Assembly (NCBI GenBank): GCA_947505565.1
Contig: CANNLB010000186.1
Coordinates: forward strand, 1-6,215
Origin: Acidobacteriota bacterium
GTDB taxonomy: Bacteria > Acidobacteriota > Terriglobia > Bryobacterales > Bryobacteraceae
Reading direction: 5' to 3'
Length of the DNA stretch: 6,215 bases
How positions within the stretch are numbered: position 1 is the stretch's first letter; each line of letters begins with the position of its first letter. This document shows, piece after piece, positions 1 through 6,039 of this stretch. Under the pieces are notes generated by a model, which did not search any database, was not told the DNA's origin, and saw only the letters and a program-made list of their open reading frames with translations. The position numbers and the translations under genes were made by a program.

Positions 1-94
1 GGTGGCGGTAGGCGACATCGATGGCGATGGCGACCTGGATCTTGTCGTGGGCGGCAAGGGCGGTTGCTACTGGTATGAGAACCTGACGAAATGA
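1..94 (+). CDS. C-terminal end of an FG-GAP/VCBS repeat protein (5' partial)
   Basis: An open frame enters from the left edge (first full codon at position 2) and ends at TGA 92-94, giving 30 residues. It contains the acidic motif GDIDGDGDLDLVVG, the canonical FG-GAP/VCBS calcium-binding loop (DxDxDGxxD), followed by WYENL, a typical blade ending in these beta-propeller repeats. Such proteins are usually secreted or cell-surface proteins that bind calcium, and many have several repeats and an N-terminal signal peptide, but here only the last repeat is visible. The stop overlaps the next start in an ATGA arrangement, so the downstream gene is probably translationally coupled. The repeat call is firm. 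The role of the whole protein cannot be judged. Confidence 0.85.
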   Translation, partial: VAVGDIDGDGDLDLVVGGKGGCYWYENLTK

Positions 95-492
95 AAAGCA
101 TTCTAATTCTGACCGGCGACTCCGGAGAAGGTTACGAGTGTTGGTATGCGATTCATCGGCTGCGGGAGGAGGGTTACGAGGCTGTGGTGGCGGCGCCGGA
201 AAAGCGTCGGCTGCACATGGTGATGCACGATTTTGAACCGGGATGGAGCACTTACGTTGAGCGGCCGGGGTACGGCGTCGAGGCAGAATTAGCGTTCGAG
301 GACGTGCGGGCGGCGGACTACGACGCGGTGCTGGTGCTGGGTGGGCGGGCCCCGGAGTATCTGCGGAACGACGGGAAGGTGTTGGCGATCGTGCGTGCGT
401 TTTCAGAATCGGGCAAGTGGGTGTTCGCGATTTGCCACGGGATTCAGGTGCTGATTGCGGCGGGTCTCGTGAAGGGTCGGCGGGTGACCTGA
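91..492 (+). CDS. DJ-1/PfpI family protein, interrupted by in-frame TGA (N-terminal 133 residues)
   Basis: The protein resembles the PfpI/DJ-1 branch of the class I glutamine amidotransferase-like superfamily, whose members include intracellular proteases, glyoxalases/deglycases and proteins of unknown activity. Visible landmarks are the N-terminal strand KSILILTGD, a likely conserved Glu16 in GEGYE, the loop VLVLGGRAPEYLRND at about residues 81-94, and the nucleophile elbow AICHG with Cys115 and His116. The family is usually about 165-185 residues. This frame stops at codon 134, just after GRRVT, although the same frame continues with family-like sequence to 639. The truncated product lacks the last strands and helix, so it is probably unstable or inactive unless the TGA is read through or is a sequencing error. 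The ATG overlaps the stop of the preceding gene (ATGA), and no strong ribosome-binding site is seen, consistent with coupling. Family assignment is firm and the precise activity is unknown. Confidence 0.85.
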   Translation: MKSILILTGDSGEGYECWYAIHRLREEGYEAVVAAPEKRRLHMVMHDFEPGWSTYVERPGYGVEAELAFEDVRAADYDAVLVLGGRAPEYLRNDGKVLAIVRAFSESGKWVFAICHGIQVLIAAGLVKGRRVT

Positions 493-639
493 TACGAGCA
501 CGTGAAGTTTGAAGTGACGCAGGCGGGCGGGAAGTGGGAGCATTGGCAGGCGGTGCGGGACGGGCGTCTGGTGACGGCGCAGACGTGGGAATCCCATCCG
601 GAGTTTTACCGGGAGGTGATGGAGTGCCTGGCGATTTAG
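493..639 (+). pseudogene. In-frame C-terminal part of the DJ-1/PfpI gene, downstream of the internal TGA
   Basis: Immediately after TGA 490-492 the same frame continues for 48 codons to TAG 637-639. It encodes a C-terminus that fits the PfpI fold: YEHVKFEV (strand and helix), QAGGKWEHWQAV, then RDGRLVTAQTWESHPEF and a final amphipathic helix ending in CLAI. The motif DGxLVTxxT near the end is the usual last strand of PfpI-type proteins. Read through, the protein would be 182 residues, a normal length. There is no frameshift and no second stop, so one base change separates this from an intact gene. The segment has no obvious independent start. It could be the remnant of a recent nonsense mutation, a base-call error, or a recoded UGA. 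Confidence 0.8.
612..616 (+). promoter_or_regulatory. Shine-Dalgarno site (GGAGG) for the alpha/beta hydrolase
   Basis: GGAGG lies 7 nt before the GTG at 624, inside the 3' end of the PfpI frame. This ideal spacing is the main reason for choosing GTG 624 over the earlier in-frame ATG at 534, which would add an atypical Gly/Ala-rich stretch and overlap the PfpI gene more deeply. Confidence 0.7.
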
Positions 640-1472
640 ATCGCTATATAGCACTGTGCGCGGGCGCAAAGCCGCGGGGGGAGATGACGATTGCCGAGAC
701 GCGAGCCGCCATGCGGGGGGCGCGGCGGTTTCAGCGGGTGGTGGCGCGGGAGTTGGTGGTGGAAGATGGCGTGGCGAACGGGGTGGCGGTGCGGCTCTAC
801 GGCGCGTGGTCGGCGGGGGCTCTGCTGTACTTCCATGGGGGGCGCTTTTTGAGCGGCGACCTGGATACGCACGACCTGTTTTGCCGGGAATTGGCCTTGC
901 TTTCCGGATGCGGCGTTTGCGCGGTGGACTATCGGCTGGCACCGGAACATCCGTTTCCGGCGGCGTTTGACGATGGGTTGGCGGTGGCCGATTGGCTAGC
1001 GGAACGCGTTCCTTGGTTGGCAGTGGGAGGCGACAGCGCGGGCGGGGCGTTGGCGGCGAGCGTGGCGGCCGCGGTGCCAGGGTGGCGATGGCAGATGCTG
1101 TTCTACCCGATGTTGGATGCGAGGAGTCAGCAGGCGGTGCAGCCGGGGCCGTGGCCGAACGCGGACGACATGCAGCGGGGCTGGACGGTGTATGCGGACG
1201 GGCAGCGAGGTGACCCGCGGGTGTCGCCTTTAAAGACCGAGGACTTTCGCTCGTTTCCGCCGACGTATTTGGTGACGGCGGAGGTGGATCCATTGCGGGA
1301 GGAAGACCTGGCTTTTGTGGCGAAACTGCTCGGGGCCGGGGTGGCCGTGGAGCACCATGACTATAACGACATGGTGCATGGATTTGCGTTGATGACGGCT
1401 GAGTTTGCTCAGGCCCGGGAGGCGGTGGCGACTGCGGCGGCGGCTTTACGCGTCGCCTTCGCCGGGCGCTAG
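624..1472 (+). CDS. Alpha/beta hydrolase fold-3 (hormone-sensitive lipase family) esterase
   Basis: A 282-residue cytoplasmic-type serine hydrolase of the HSL/acetyl-esterase family, which hydrolyses short-chain carboxylic esters. Visible features are the oxyanion-hole motif HGGR (residues 71-74) in YFHGGRFLSGDLDTHD, the block DYRLAPEHPFPAAFDD (102-117), and the nucleophile elbow GDSAGG with Ser138. The probable acid Asp222 lies in TAEVDPLREE and His252 in MVHGF, so the triad is complete. The third glycine of the usual HGGG is Arg here; variation at that position is known and the first two glycines are kept. The N-terminal cap is rather short for the family (often about 300-320 residues). No signal peptide is seen. 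The GTG start overlaps the stop of the PfpI frame by 16 nt, so translation is probably coupled. The 3' end overlaps the convergent ABC gene by 27 bp. Substrate unknown. Confidence 0.9.
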   Translation: MPGDLDRYIALCAGAKPRGEMTIAETRAAMRGARRFQRVVARELVVEDGVANGVAVRLYGAWSAGALLYFHGGRFLSGDLDTHDLFCRELALLSGCGVCAVDYRLAPEHPFPAAFDDGLAVADWLAERVPWLAVGGDSAGGALAASVAAAVPGWRWQMLFYPMLDARSQQAVQPGPWPNADDMQRGWTVYADGQRGDPRVSPLKTEDFRSFPPTYLVTAEVDPLREEDLAFVAKLLGAGVAVEHHDYNDMVHGFALMTAEFAQAREAVATAAAALRVAFAGR

Positions 1473-3245
1473 GAACAGGTTCCTCTCGAGGCCGTGCTGC
1501 TTTTCATACAGCTCGCGGTAGCGACCCTGGATCGCCAATAGCTCGGGGTGGGTGCCCCGTTCGACGATCTCGCCGCCTTCGACGACCAGGATTTGATCGG
1601 CCTTTCGAATCGTGGATAGGCGATGGGCAATGACGAAAGTGGTCCGGCCCTTCATGAGAAAGTTAAGCCCTTCCTGAATCAGGGCTTCGCTTTCGCTGTC
1701 GAGCGAACTGGTGGCTTCGTCGAGGATAAGAATACGTGGGTCGGCGAGAATGGCGCGGGCAATGGAGACGCGCTGGCGCTGGCCGCCGGAGAGTTTCACG
1801 CCGCGTTCGCCGACGATGGTTTCGTATTTTTCGGGGAATTTTTCGCAGAACTCGTCGACCCGGGCCATCTTGACGGCGCGCATTACGTCCTCGTCGGAGG
1901 CATCGGGTTTAGAGAAGGCGATATTCTCGCGGACGGTACCGTCGAACAGGAAGGTCTCCTGGAGCACGACGCCGATTTGGGTTCGGTAGCTGGCGAGGAC
2001 GGCCGTGGAGAGGTCGACGTTGTCAATGGTGACGCGCCCGGAGTTCGGCACATAGAAGGCGGCAATCAGGCCGATGGTGGTTGACTTCCCGGAGCCGGAG
2101 GAGCCGACCAGGGCGGTCATGGTGCCCGGGGAAGAGACGAAGCTGACGTGCTGCAGGACGGGTTTGTTCTCTTCGTATTGGAAGCTGACATCCTCGAAGC
2201 GGACTTCGCCTTTGATCGACCCGAGAGCGACGGTACGGCGGGGGTCATCCTCTTCGCGCGGTTCGTTGAGGATTTCGCGGGTTCGTTCGAGGCCGGCCAT
2301 CGCTTCCGTTAACTGAGTGCCGATGTTCACGATCTGGAAGACGGGGGCGACCAGAAAAGCGAGGAAGGCGGTGAAGGTGACGAAGCCACCGAGGGTGATG
2401 GTGCCGGCGATGATTTGACCGGCACCCATCCACATGACGAGGGCACCGACAATGCCCAGCAGCAAAGTGGCCGAAAGCGAGAGGACAGAGACGCCGCTGA
2501 GCGACTTCAGGATGTTGTCGAGCAGGCGGTTGGCATTCTTGCGGAAAACCTGTTCTTCGCGGGCTTCGGCGTGGTAGCCCTTAATAACGCGGGCACCGCC
2601 GAGGGATTCGGTGAGGCGGCCGGTGACTTCGCTCTGGATGACGCCGCGTTCCTTGAAGCCGGGTCGGAGCTTCTTGAACGCTTGTTGCAGAACGCCGGTG
2701 AAGACGAGGACGACGGCGAGGGCGACGCCGGTCATCTTCGGGCTGATCGACAGAAGGACGAAGAGCGACAGGCAGGCGGTGAGGAGTCCGCCGACGAGTT
2801 CGACGAGTCCTGTGCCGACCAGATTGCGCACGCCTTCGACGTCGTTCATGATGCGGGAGACGAGGGCACCGGACTTATGGGCATCGAAGTAGCTGATGGG
2901 CAGTCGGCCGACGTGGGATTGGACTTTGCTGCGCATTTCGGCGATGAGCCGTTGGGCAGCTTTCGACAGGAGTTGGGTGAGTGAATAGGAGGTGGCGGCT
3001 TGGATGGCGGTGGCGAGGAAGACGGCCGCGATGAGCGGTTCGAGTAGTTCGTACTGCTTCTTGCCGAGGATGTCGTCGATCAAAAAACGAGTGGAAGCGG
3101 GCAGAACAAGCCCGGCGGTACGGCTGATCACGATGAGCACTAAGCCGAGTGCCAGCGCGGCGCGACGGGGCTTGATGAGGGCCCAGACGTCGGGCCAGAG
3201 AACGCGGAGGCGGGCCGGGGTCGGCTTCTTCGGAGCGGGTTGCAT
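1446..3245 (-). CDS. MsbA-like ABC exporter half-transporter (fused membrane and ATPase domains)
   Basis: A complete 599-residue type IV ABC exporter. The N-terminal half holds about six membrane helices, near residues 28-50, 68-90, 143-167, 170-190, 255-276 and 285-308. The intracellular-loop block PISYFDAHKSGALVSRIMND (116-135) is typical of MsbA/multidrug exporters. The ATPase domain has Walker A GSSGSGKST (381-389), Q-loop Gln429 in VVLQE, signature LSGGQ (485-489), Walker B ILILDE with catalytic Glu510, D-loop SLD (514-516) and H-loop His541. All catalytic motifs are intact. No partner half-transporter is adjacent, so a homodimer in the inner membrane is likely, flipping lipid A/phospholipid or exporting a drug or lipid-like substrate. 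A gagga sequence lies about 11 nt before the ATG, a rather long spacing. The gene is divergent from the parvulin gene. The substrate cannot be told from sequence, so msbA is not assigned. Confidence 0.95.
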   Translation of the reverse strand: MQPAPKKPTPARLRVLWPDVWALIKPRRAALALGLVLIVISRTAGLVLPASTRFLIDDILGKKQYELLEPLIAAVFLATAIQAATSYSLTQLLSKAAQRLIAEMRSKVQSHVGRLPISYFDAHKSGALVSRIMNDVEGVRNLVGTGLVELVGGLLTACLSLFVLLSISPKMTGVALAVVLVFTGVLQQAFKKLRPGFKERGVIQSEVTGRLTESLGGARVIKGYHAEAREEQVFRKNANRLLDNILKSLSGVSVLSLSATLLLGIVGALVMWMGAGQIIAGTITLGGFVTFTAFLAFLVAPVFQIVNIGTQLTEAMAGLERTREILNEPREEDDPRRTVALGSIKGEVRFEDVSFQYEENKPVLQHVSFVSSPGTMTALVGSSGSGKSTTIGLIAAFYVPNSGRVTIDNVDLSTAVLASYRTQIGVVLQETFLFDGTVRENIAFSKPDASDEDVMRAVKMARVDEFCEKFPEKYETIVGERGVKLSGGQRQRVSIARAILADPRILILDEATSSLDSESEALIQEGLNFLMKGRTTFVIAHRLSTIRKADQILVVEGGEIVERGTHPELLAIQGRYRELYEKQHGLERNLFLAPGEGDA

Positions 3246-3332
3246 TAGCGATTTGATCCTCTACCCGAGAGTCTAACGGACGGGTGCAAGTATTTTCGTC
3301 CTTTTCGGGATATTCTAAATGAAGGTACCTAG
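3246..3332. promoter_or_regulatory. Divergent intergenic region between the ABC exporter and parvulin genes
   Basis: These 87 bp separate two divergently transcribed starts and must carry both 5' leaders and, presumably, both promoters unless they start inside the genes. The region is more AT-rich than its surroundings (e.g. TATTTTCG at 3291-3298 and TATTCTAAAT at 3311-3320). I could not find a convincing -35/-10 pair with correct spacing. TATTCT at 3311 would place the start site inside the parvulin ribosome-binding site. No clear inverted repeat that could be an operator was seen. Confidence 0.4.
3321..3325 (+). promoter_or_regulatory. Shine-Dalgarno site (GAAGG) for the parvulin gene
   Basis: GAAGG lies 7 nt upstream of ATG 3333. 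This supports that start, which also places a good signal peptide at the very N-terminus. Confidence 0.6.
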
Positions 3333-4331
3333 ATGAAAGCTTTTCAGTTTGTTGGACTTAGCACTGCCGCACTTTTTTCTGCATTGCTTGTGAACGGCCA
3401 AACGCCGACCCCGAAAAAGGCAGCTCCCGCGCCGGCCAAGCCGGCCGTGACTGCCGAGAAGCCTGCCGCTGCCGCCGCGCCGAAACCGGCCGCCGCCGCT
3501 GCCAAGCCAGCCTCTGCCGCCAAGCCAGCCGTCGCGGTAAACACCAGCGACCCGGTCGTGATTCAGATTGGTTCGGCCAAAGTGACCAAGAGCGAGTATG
3601 AAGGATTTCTCGCGGGATTGCCGGAGCAGATCAAGACGCAGGCTTCCGGCCCGAACAAGCGACGGGTGGCCGAACAGTACGCCGAACTCAAAATGATGGC
3701 GATGGAAGCGCGGAAGCGGAAGATGGACCAGGATCCGAAGACGAAGGCGCAGATGGCGTTCCAGATCGACCAAATGCTGGCGTCGTCGTTGTTTAAAGAG
3801 ATTTCGGACAAAGTTACGATCGACGAAGCGGCGATTAAAACGGCATATGAGCAGACCAAGAGCGAGGCCGAGGAAGTGAAGGCCAAGCATATTCTGATTC
3901 GGTTCGAGGGTTCGCGCGTTCCGCTGAAGGAAGGCAAGAAGGACCTGAAGAAAGAAGAGTCGCTGGCGAAGGCGAAAGAGTTGAAGGCGAAGATTGACGG
4001 CGGCGGCGACTTTGCGGCGCTGGCCAAGGCCGAGAGCGACGATGCGGGTTCCGGCGCGGCCGGAGGCGATTTGGGATTCTTTGCCAAGGGCCAGATGGTT
4101 CCTCAGTTTGAGCAGGCAGCGTTTTCGCAGCCGATCGGGAAGGTGGGAGAGCCGGTGGAGAGCCCCTTTGGCTACCACCTGATTCTGGTGGAAGAGCGGC
4201 GGTCGAAGGGGCTCGAAGATGTTCGCAAGAGCATTGAAGACAAGCTACGGCCGGAGATGGCGAAAAAGCAGGTGGATGCGATCAAGCTGCTCACCCCGAT
4301 CGTGATTGACGACACTTACTTCGGTAAATAG
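3333..4331 (+). CDS. Secreted parvulin-type peptidyl-prolyl cis-trans isomerase (SurA/PrsA-like)
   Basis: A 332-residue exported folding factor that would catalyse proline cis-trans isomerisation and chaperone proteins in the periplasm. Residues 1-22 form a signal peptide (Lys2, hydrophobic core, likely cleavage near VNG|Q). Residues 24-70 are a low-complexity Ala/Pro/Lys linker. Residues 74-180 are a helical SurA-N-like chaperone region with a conserved-looking strand VVIQIGSAKVTKSEYE. The rotamase domain spans about 182-290: KAKHILIR with His186, then F227-AALA up to GGDLG at 244-248, which fits the parvulin (PpiC) signature spacing exactly, then VPQFEQAAF and SPFGYHLILVEER with His282. A charged C-terminal helix follows. 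There is one rotamase domain, unlike E. coli SurA with two, which makes it closer to PrsA or single-domain SurA-like proteins. No lipobox is seen. It stands alone on this strand and its 3' end overlaps the convergent old yellow enzyme gene by 16 bp. Confidence 0.92.
   Translation: MKAFQFVGLSTAALFSALLVNGQTPTPKKAAPAPAKPAVTAEKPAAAAAPKPAAAAAKPASAAKPAVAVNTSDPVVIQIGSAKVTKSEYEGFLAGLPEQIKTQASGPNKRRVAEQYAELKMMAMEARKRKMDQDPKTKAQMAFQIDQMLASSLFKEISDKVTIDEAAIKTAYEQTKSEAEEVKAKHILIRFEGSRVPLKEGKKDLKKEESLAKAKELKAKIDGGGDFAALAKAESDDAGSGAAGGDLGFFAKGQMVPQFEQAAFSQPIGKVGEPVESPFGYHLILVEERRSKGLEDVRKSIEDKLRPEMAKKQVDAIKLLTPIVIDDTYFGK
3402..3542 (+). repeat. Ala/Pro/Lys-rich low-complexity segment in the parvulin gene
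   Basis: This stretch encodes residues 24-70, almost entirely Ala, Pro and Lys with a recurring AKPA unit. At DNA level the 12-mer GCCAAGCCRGCC occurs three times (3435-3446, 3501-3512, 3519-3530) among other GCC-rich runs. It is probably a flexible, positively charged linker between the signal peptide and the folded chaperone. Slippage could change its length between strains. Confidence 0.8.
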
Positions 4332-5371
4332 TCGGTGTAACCCTGGGCTCCCGGCGTGTAGAAAGTTGACGCGTCGGGGGTGGCCAGGGGGGCGTGGGAG
4401 GCGAAGCGGGCGGGGAGGTCCGGGTTTGCAATGAAGGCGACGCCGAATACGGCCCCGTCGGCCTGGCCGGAGGCGAGCAGGGCGGTGGCGGATTCTTTGG
4501 TGAGCCCGGCGCCGACGAGATAGGGGCCGGTGAAGAGGGGCCGGAGGATGGCGTGGAAGTCCGGCGTCAGGGCCGTCTGGGCGACGTGCAGGTAGGCGAT
4601 TCCGAGGCCGCCAATGGCGTTTGCGAGCGTCGAATACGTTTCTGCGGGGTTCTCGTCGGTCAGGTCGTTGAACGGCATGGCCGGGCTGATTTTGATGCCT
4701 ACTTTGTCGGCACCGGCGACGGAGACCATGGCGGTGAGCGCCTCGAGGACAAAGCGGGAGCGGTTGACGGCGGAGCCGCCGTACTGGTCGGTGCGGTGGT
4801 TCGTGCTGGACGATAGAAACTGCATGGGCAGGTAGCCGGAGGCGGCGTGGAGTTCGACGCCGTCGAAGCCGGCGGCAAGGGCGTTGACGGTGGCTTGGCG
4901 AAACTCTTCGATGATGCTGGGGATCTCGCTGGTTTCGAGGGCACGAGGGGTTTCGAGGGGGACCATGCCGACGCCGTCGATCCAGGTTTTGACGTTCGGG
5001 AGAATGGCGGAAGGGGCAACGGATTGGGCCCCGCCGGGGAGGAGTTGGGGATGGGCGATACGACCGCAGTGCATGATCTGTAGGAAGATGTGGCCGCCGG
5101 CGGAGTGGACGGCATTGGTGACCCGTTTCCAGCCGACGATCTGATCGGGCGAATAAATGCCGGGAATGCGGACGTATCCTTTGCCCATGGCCGAGGGGAT
5201 GGTGCCCTCGGAGATGAGAAGCCCGGCGGAAGCGCGCTGGGCGTAGTAGGTGGCGGTGAGTTCGCCGATCACGCCATCGATGTTGGCTCGGCTGCGGGTC
5301 ATGGGTGCCATGACGATGCGATTGGAGAGAGAGAGTTTCCCCAGGATAAGAGGTTCAAAAAGAGTCGGCAT
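4316..5371 (-). CDS. Old yellow enzyme family FMN-dependent ene-reductase (NADH:flavin oxidoreductase)
   Basis: A 351-residue TIM-barrel flavoenzyme of the OYE/NemA/xenobiotic-reductase family, which reduces activated C=C bonds, nitro compounds or nitrate esters with NAD(P)H. Landmarks are SNRIVMAPMTRSRA near the N-terminus (Thr25 beside the flavin), YYAQRASAGLLISEG (42-56), FLQIMHCGRIAHP (96-108, Gln98), GFDGVELHAASGYL (168-181; His175, Tyr180), TDQYGGS with NRSRF, KVGIKISP (223-230), YLHVAQ and GAVFGVAFIANPDLP (306-320). The ATG at 5371 starts directly at PTLFEPLILGKL, the usual family N-terminus, and GGAG lies 4 nt upstream. An in-frame extension to 5479 is unlike the family and was not used. 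Oddities: Ser178 replaces the usual Asn/His of HxxN/H, Lys227 the usual flavin Arg, and Val311 the usual phosphate-binding Arg. The gene follows the secreted unknown gene by 47 bp on the same strand. Substrate unknown. Confidence 0.93.
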   Translation of the reverse strand: MPTLFEPLILGKLSLSNRIVMAPMTRSRANIDGVIGELTATYYAQRASAGLLISEGTIPSAMGKGYVRIPGIYSPDQIVGWKRVTNAVHSAGGHIFLQIMHCGRIAHPQLLPGGAQSVAPSAILPNVKTWIDGVGMVPLETPRALETSEIPSIIEEFRQATVNALAAGFDGVELHAASGYLPMQFLSSSTNHRTDQYGGSAVNRSRFVLEALTAMVSVAGADKVGIKISPAMPFNDLTDENPAETYSTLANAIGGLGIAYLHVAQTALTPDFHAILRPLFTGPYLVGAGLTKESATALLASGQADGAVFGVAFIANPDLPARFASHAPLATPDASTFYTPGAQGYTDYLPK

Positions 5372-5418
5372 AAGGCTCCAATCCTCTTGTGATGCGGCGG
5401 GAGTGCCTGAGGGTGCAG

Positions 5419-6039
5419 CTACCGTTCTTTGAGGGCGGGCGGGAGACTGGGGGTGAACTCGAAGAGTTGATTGCCGCAAAGGACCCGGAGCAGGCCGGGC
5501 GGGAGATGCTTGCCGGCGGTGTTGAAGAAGAGTGCGCCGTCGGTGGTTTCGCCGGCGACGAGTTTAATTTGGACGAATGCGATGGCGGAAGCGGCGGCGG
5601 CGGCCTTTAGCTTGGCGGACTCGACTTCGGCGAGTGCGGCGCGGCGACGGGATTCATAGCCGGTGGAGGAACGGAGTTGGGAGAGGCCGTAGAGGCTGGT
5701 CTCGTAGGCCCCGACGAGGCCGACGACGTCGTCTCGGCGAGCCTTCGTGAGGAGTTCCTTCACGACGAAGCGGGGAGCGATGGTAGTGATGGCGGGCCCG
5801 GTTTCAGGGGTCCAAGTGAAATCTTCGGGGCGGATGATGATGGGCTGTTTAGTGCCGTTGGAGACGGCGACCTGGATGGTCGAGTACTCGCGAACGATGG
5901 CCGGCAGATGGGCGTACATGATGGTGACGCCGTTCTTGGTTAAAGTTTGGTAACGGAGGCCGCCGGATTCGAACTCGATCACCTGCGCGGATAGGCAGCG
6001 GGTGGCGAGAAGAAAAACCGAGATAACGGCGAGGCGCAT
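5419..6039 (-). CDS. Small secreted protein of unknown function
   Basis: I do not recognise the family. The 206-residue product begins with a clear Sec signal peptide: Arg2, a hydrophobic core to about residue 14, then CLSA|Q with likely cleavage after Ala18. Cys15 is preceded by Arg and is not a good lipobox. Residues 20-95 look like beta-strands of a sandwich-type domain (NGVTIMYAHLP, STIQVAVSNGTKQPIIIRPEDFTW). Residues 93-155 are mainly helical and charged, with an Ala-rich run at 146-152. Residues 155-196 return to strands (AFVQIKLVAGETTDGALFFN, LLRVLCGNQLFEF). The pattern strand-helix-strand suggests a beta-sandwich with a helical insertion, which is an inference. It lies between an unknown upstream gene (40 bp away) and the old yellow enzyme gene (47 bp), all on the minus strand. 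Signal peptide, length and codon pattern make it a real gene. Confidence 0.8.
   Translation of the reverse strand: MRLAVISVFLLATRCLSAQVIEFESGGLRYQTLTKNGVTIMYAHLPAIVREYSTIQVAVSNGTKQPIIIRPEDFTWTPETGPAITTIAPRFVVKELLTKARRDDVVGLVGAYETSLYGLSQLRSSTGYESRRRAALAEVESAKLKAAAAASAIAFVQIKLVAGETTDGALFFNTAGKHLPPGLLRVLCGNQLFEFTPSLPPALKER

Noticed and set aside
493..550. Bacterial SECIS element after the in-frame TGA
   Set aside because: Only a weak three-pair stem can be drawn at the required distance, so there is no positive support from structure.
403..1293. Long minus-strand open frame (296 codons) antisense to the PfpI and hydrolase genes
   Set aside because: The translation is Pro/Arg/Ser-rich with no domain, as expected from the reverse of GC-rich codons. 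The plus-strand hydrolase in the same place has a complete catalytic triad.
1471..1484. Inverted repeat AGGAAC-AG-GTTCCT as an intrinsic terminator
   Set aside because: The stem is only 6 bp with a two-base loop and no T-run follows on either strand, so it is not a credible Rho-independent terminator.
2415..2984. Plus-strand open frame of 189 codons inside the ABC exporter
   Set aside because: It is an acidic, Gly/Ala/Glu-rich antisense shadow of the membrane domain with no motif and no ribosome-binding site.
3315..4178. Minus-strand open frame of 287 codons opposite the parvulin gene
   Set aside because: Its Leu/Arg/Gly repeats mirror the parvulin codons, and the parvulin signature on the other strand is exact.
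5372..5479. N-terminal extension of the old yellow enzyme (36 extra residues)
   Set aside because: The extension is Pro/Ser/Arg-rich, overlaps the preceding gene and is unlike the family, which begins at the internal Met with PTLFEPL and has a GGAG before it.
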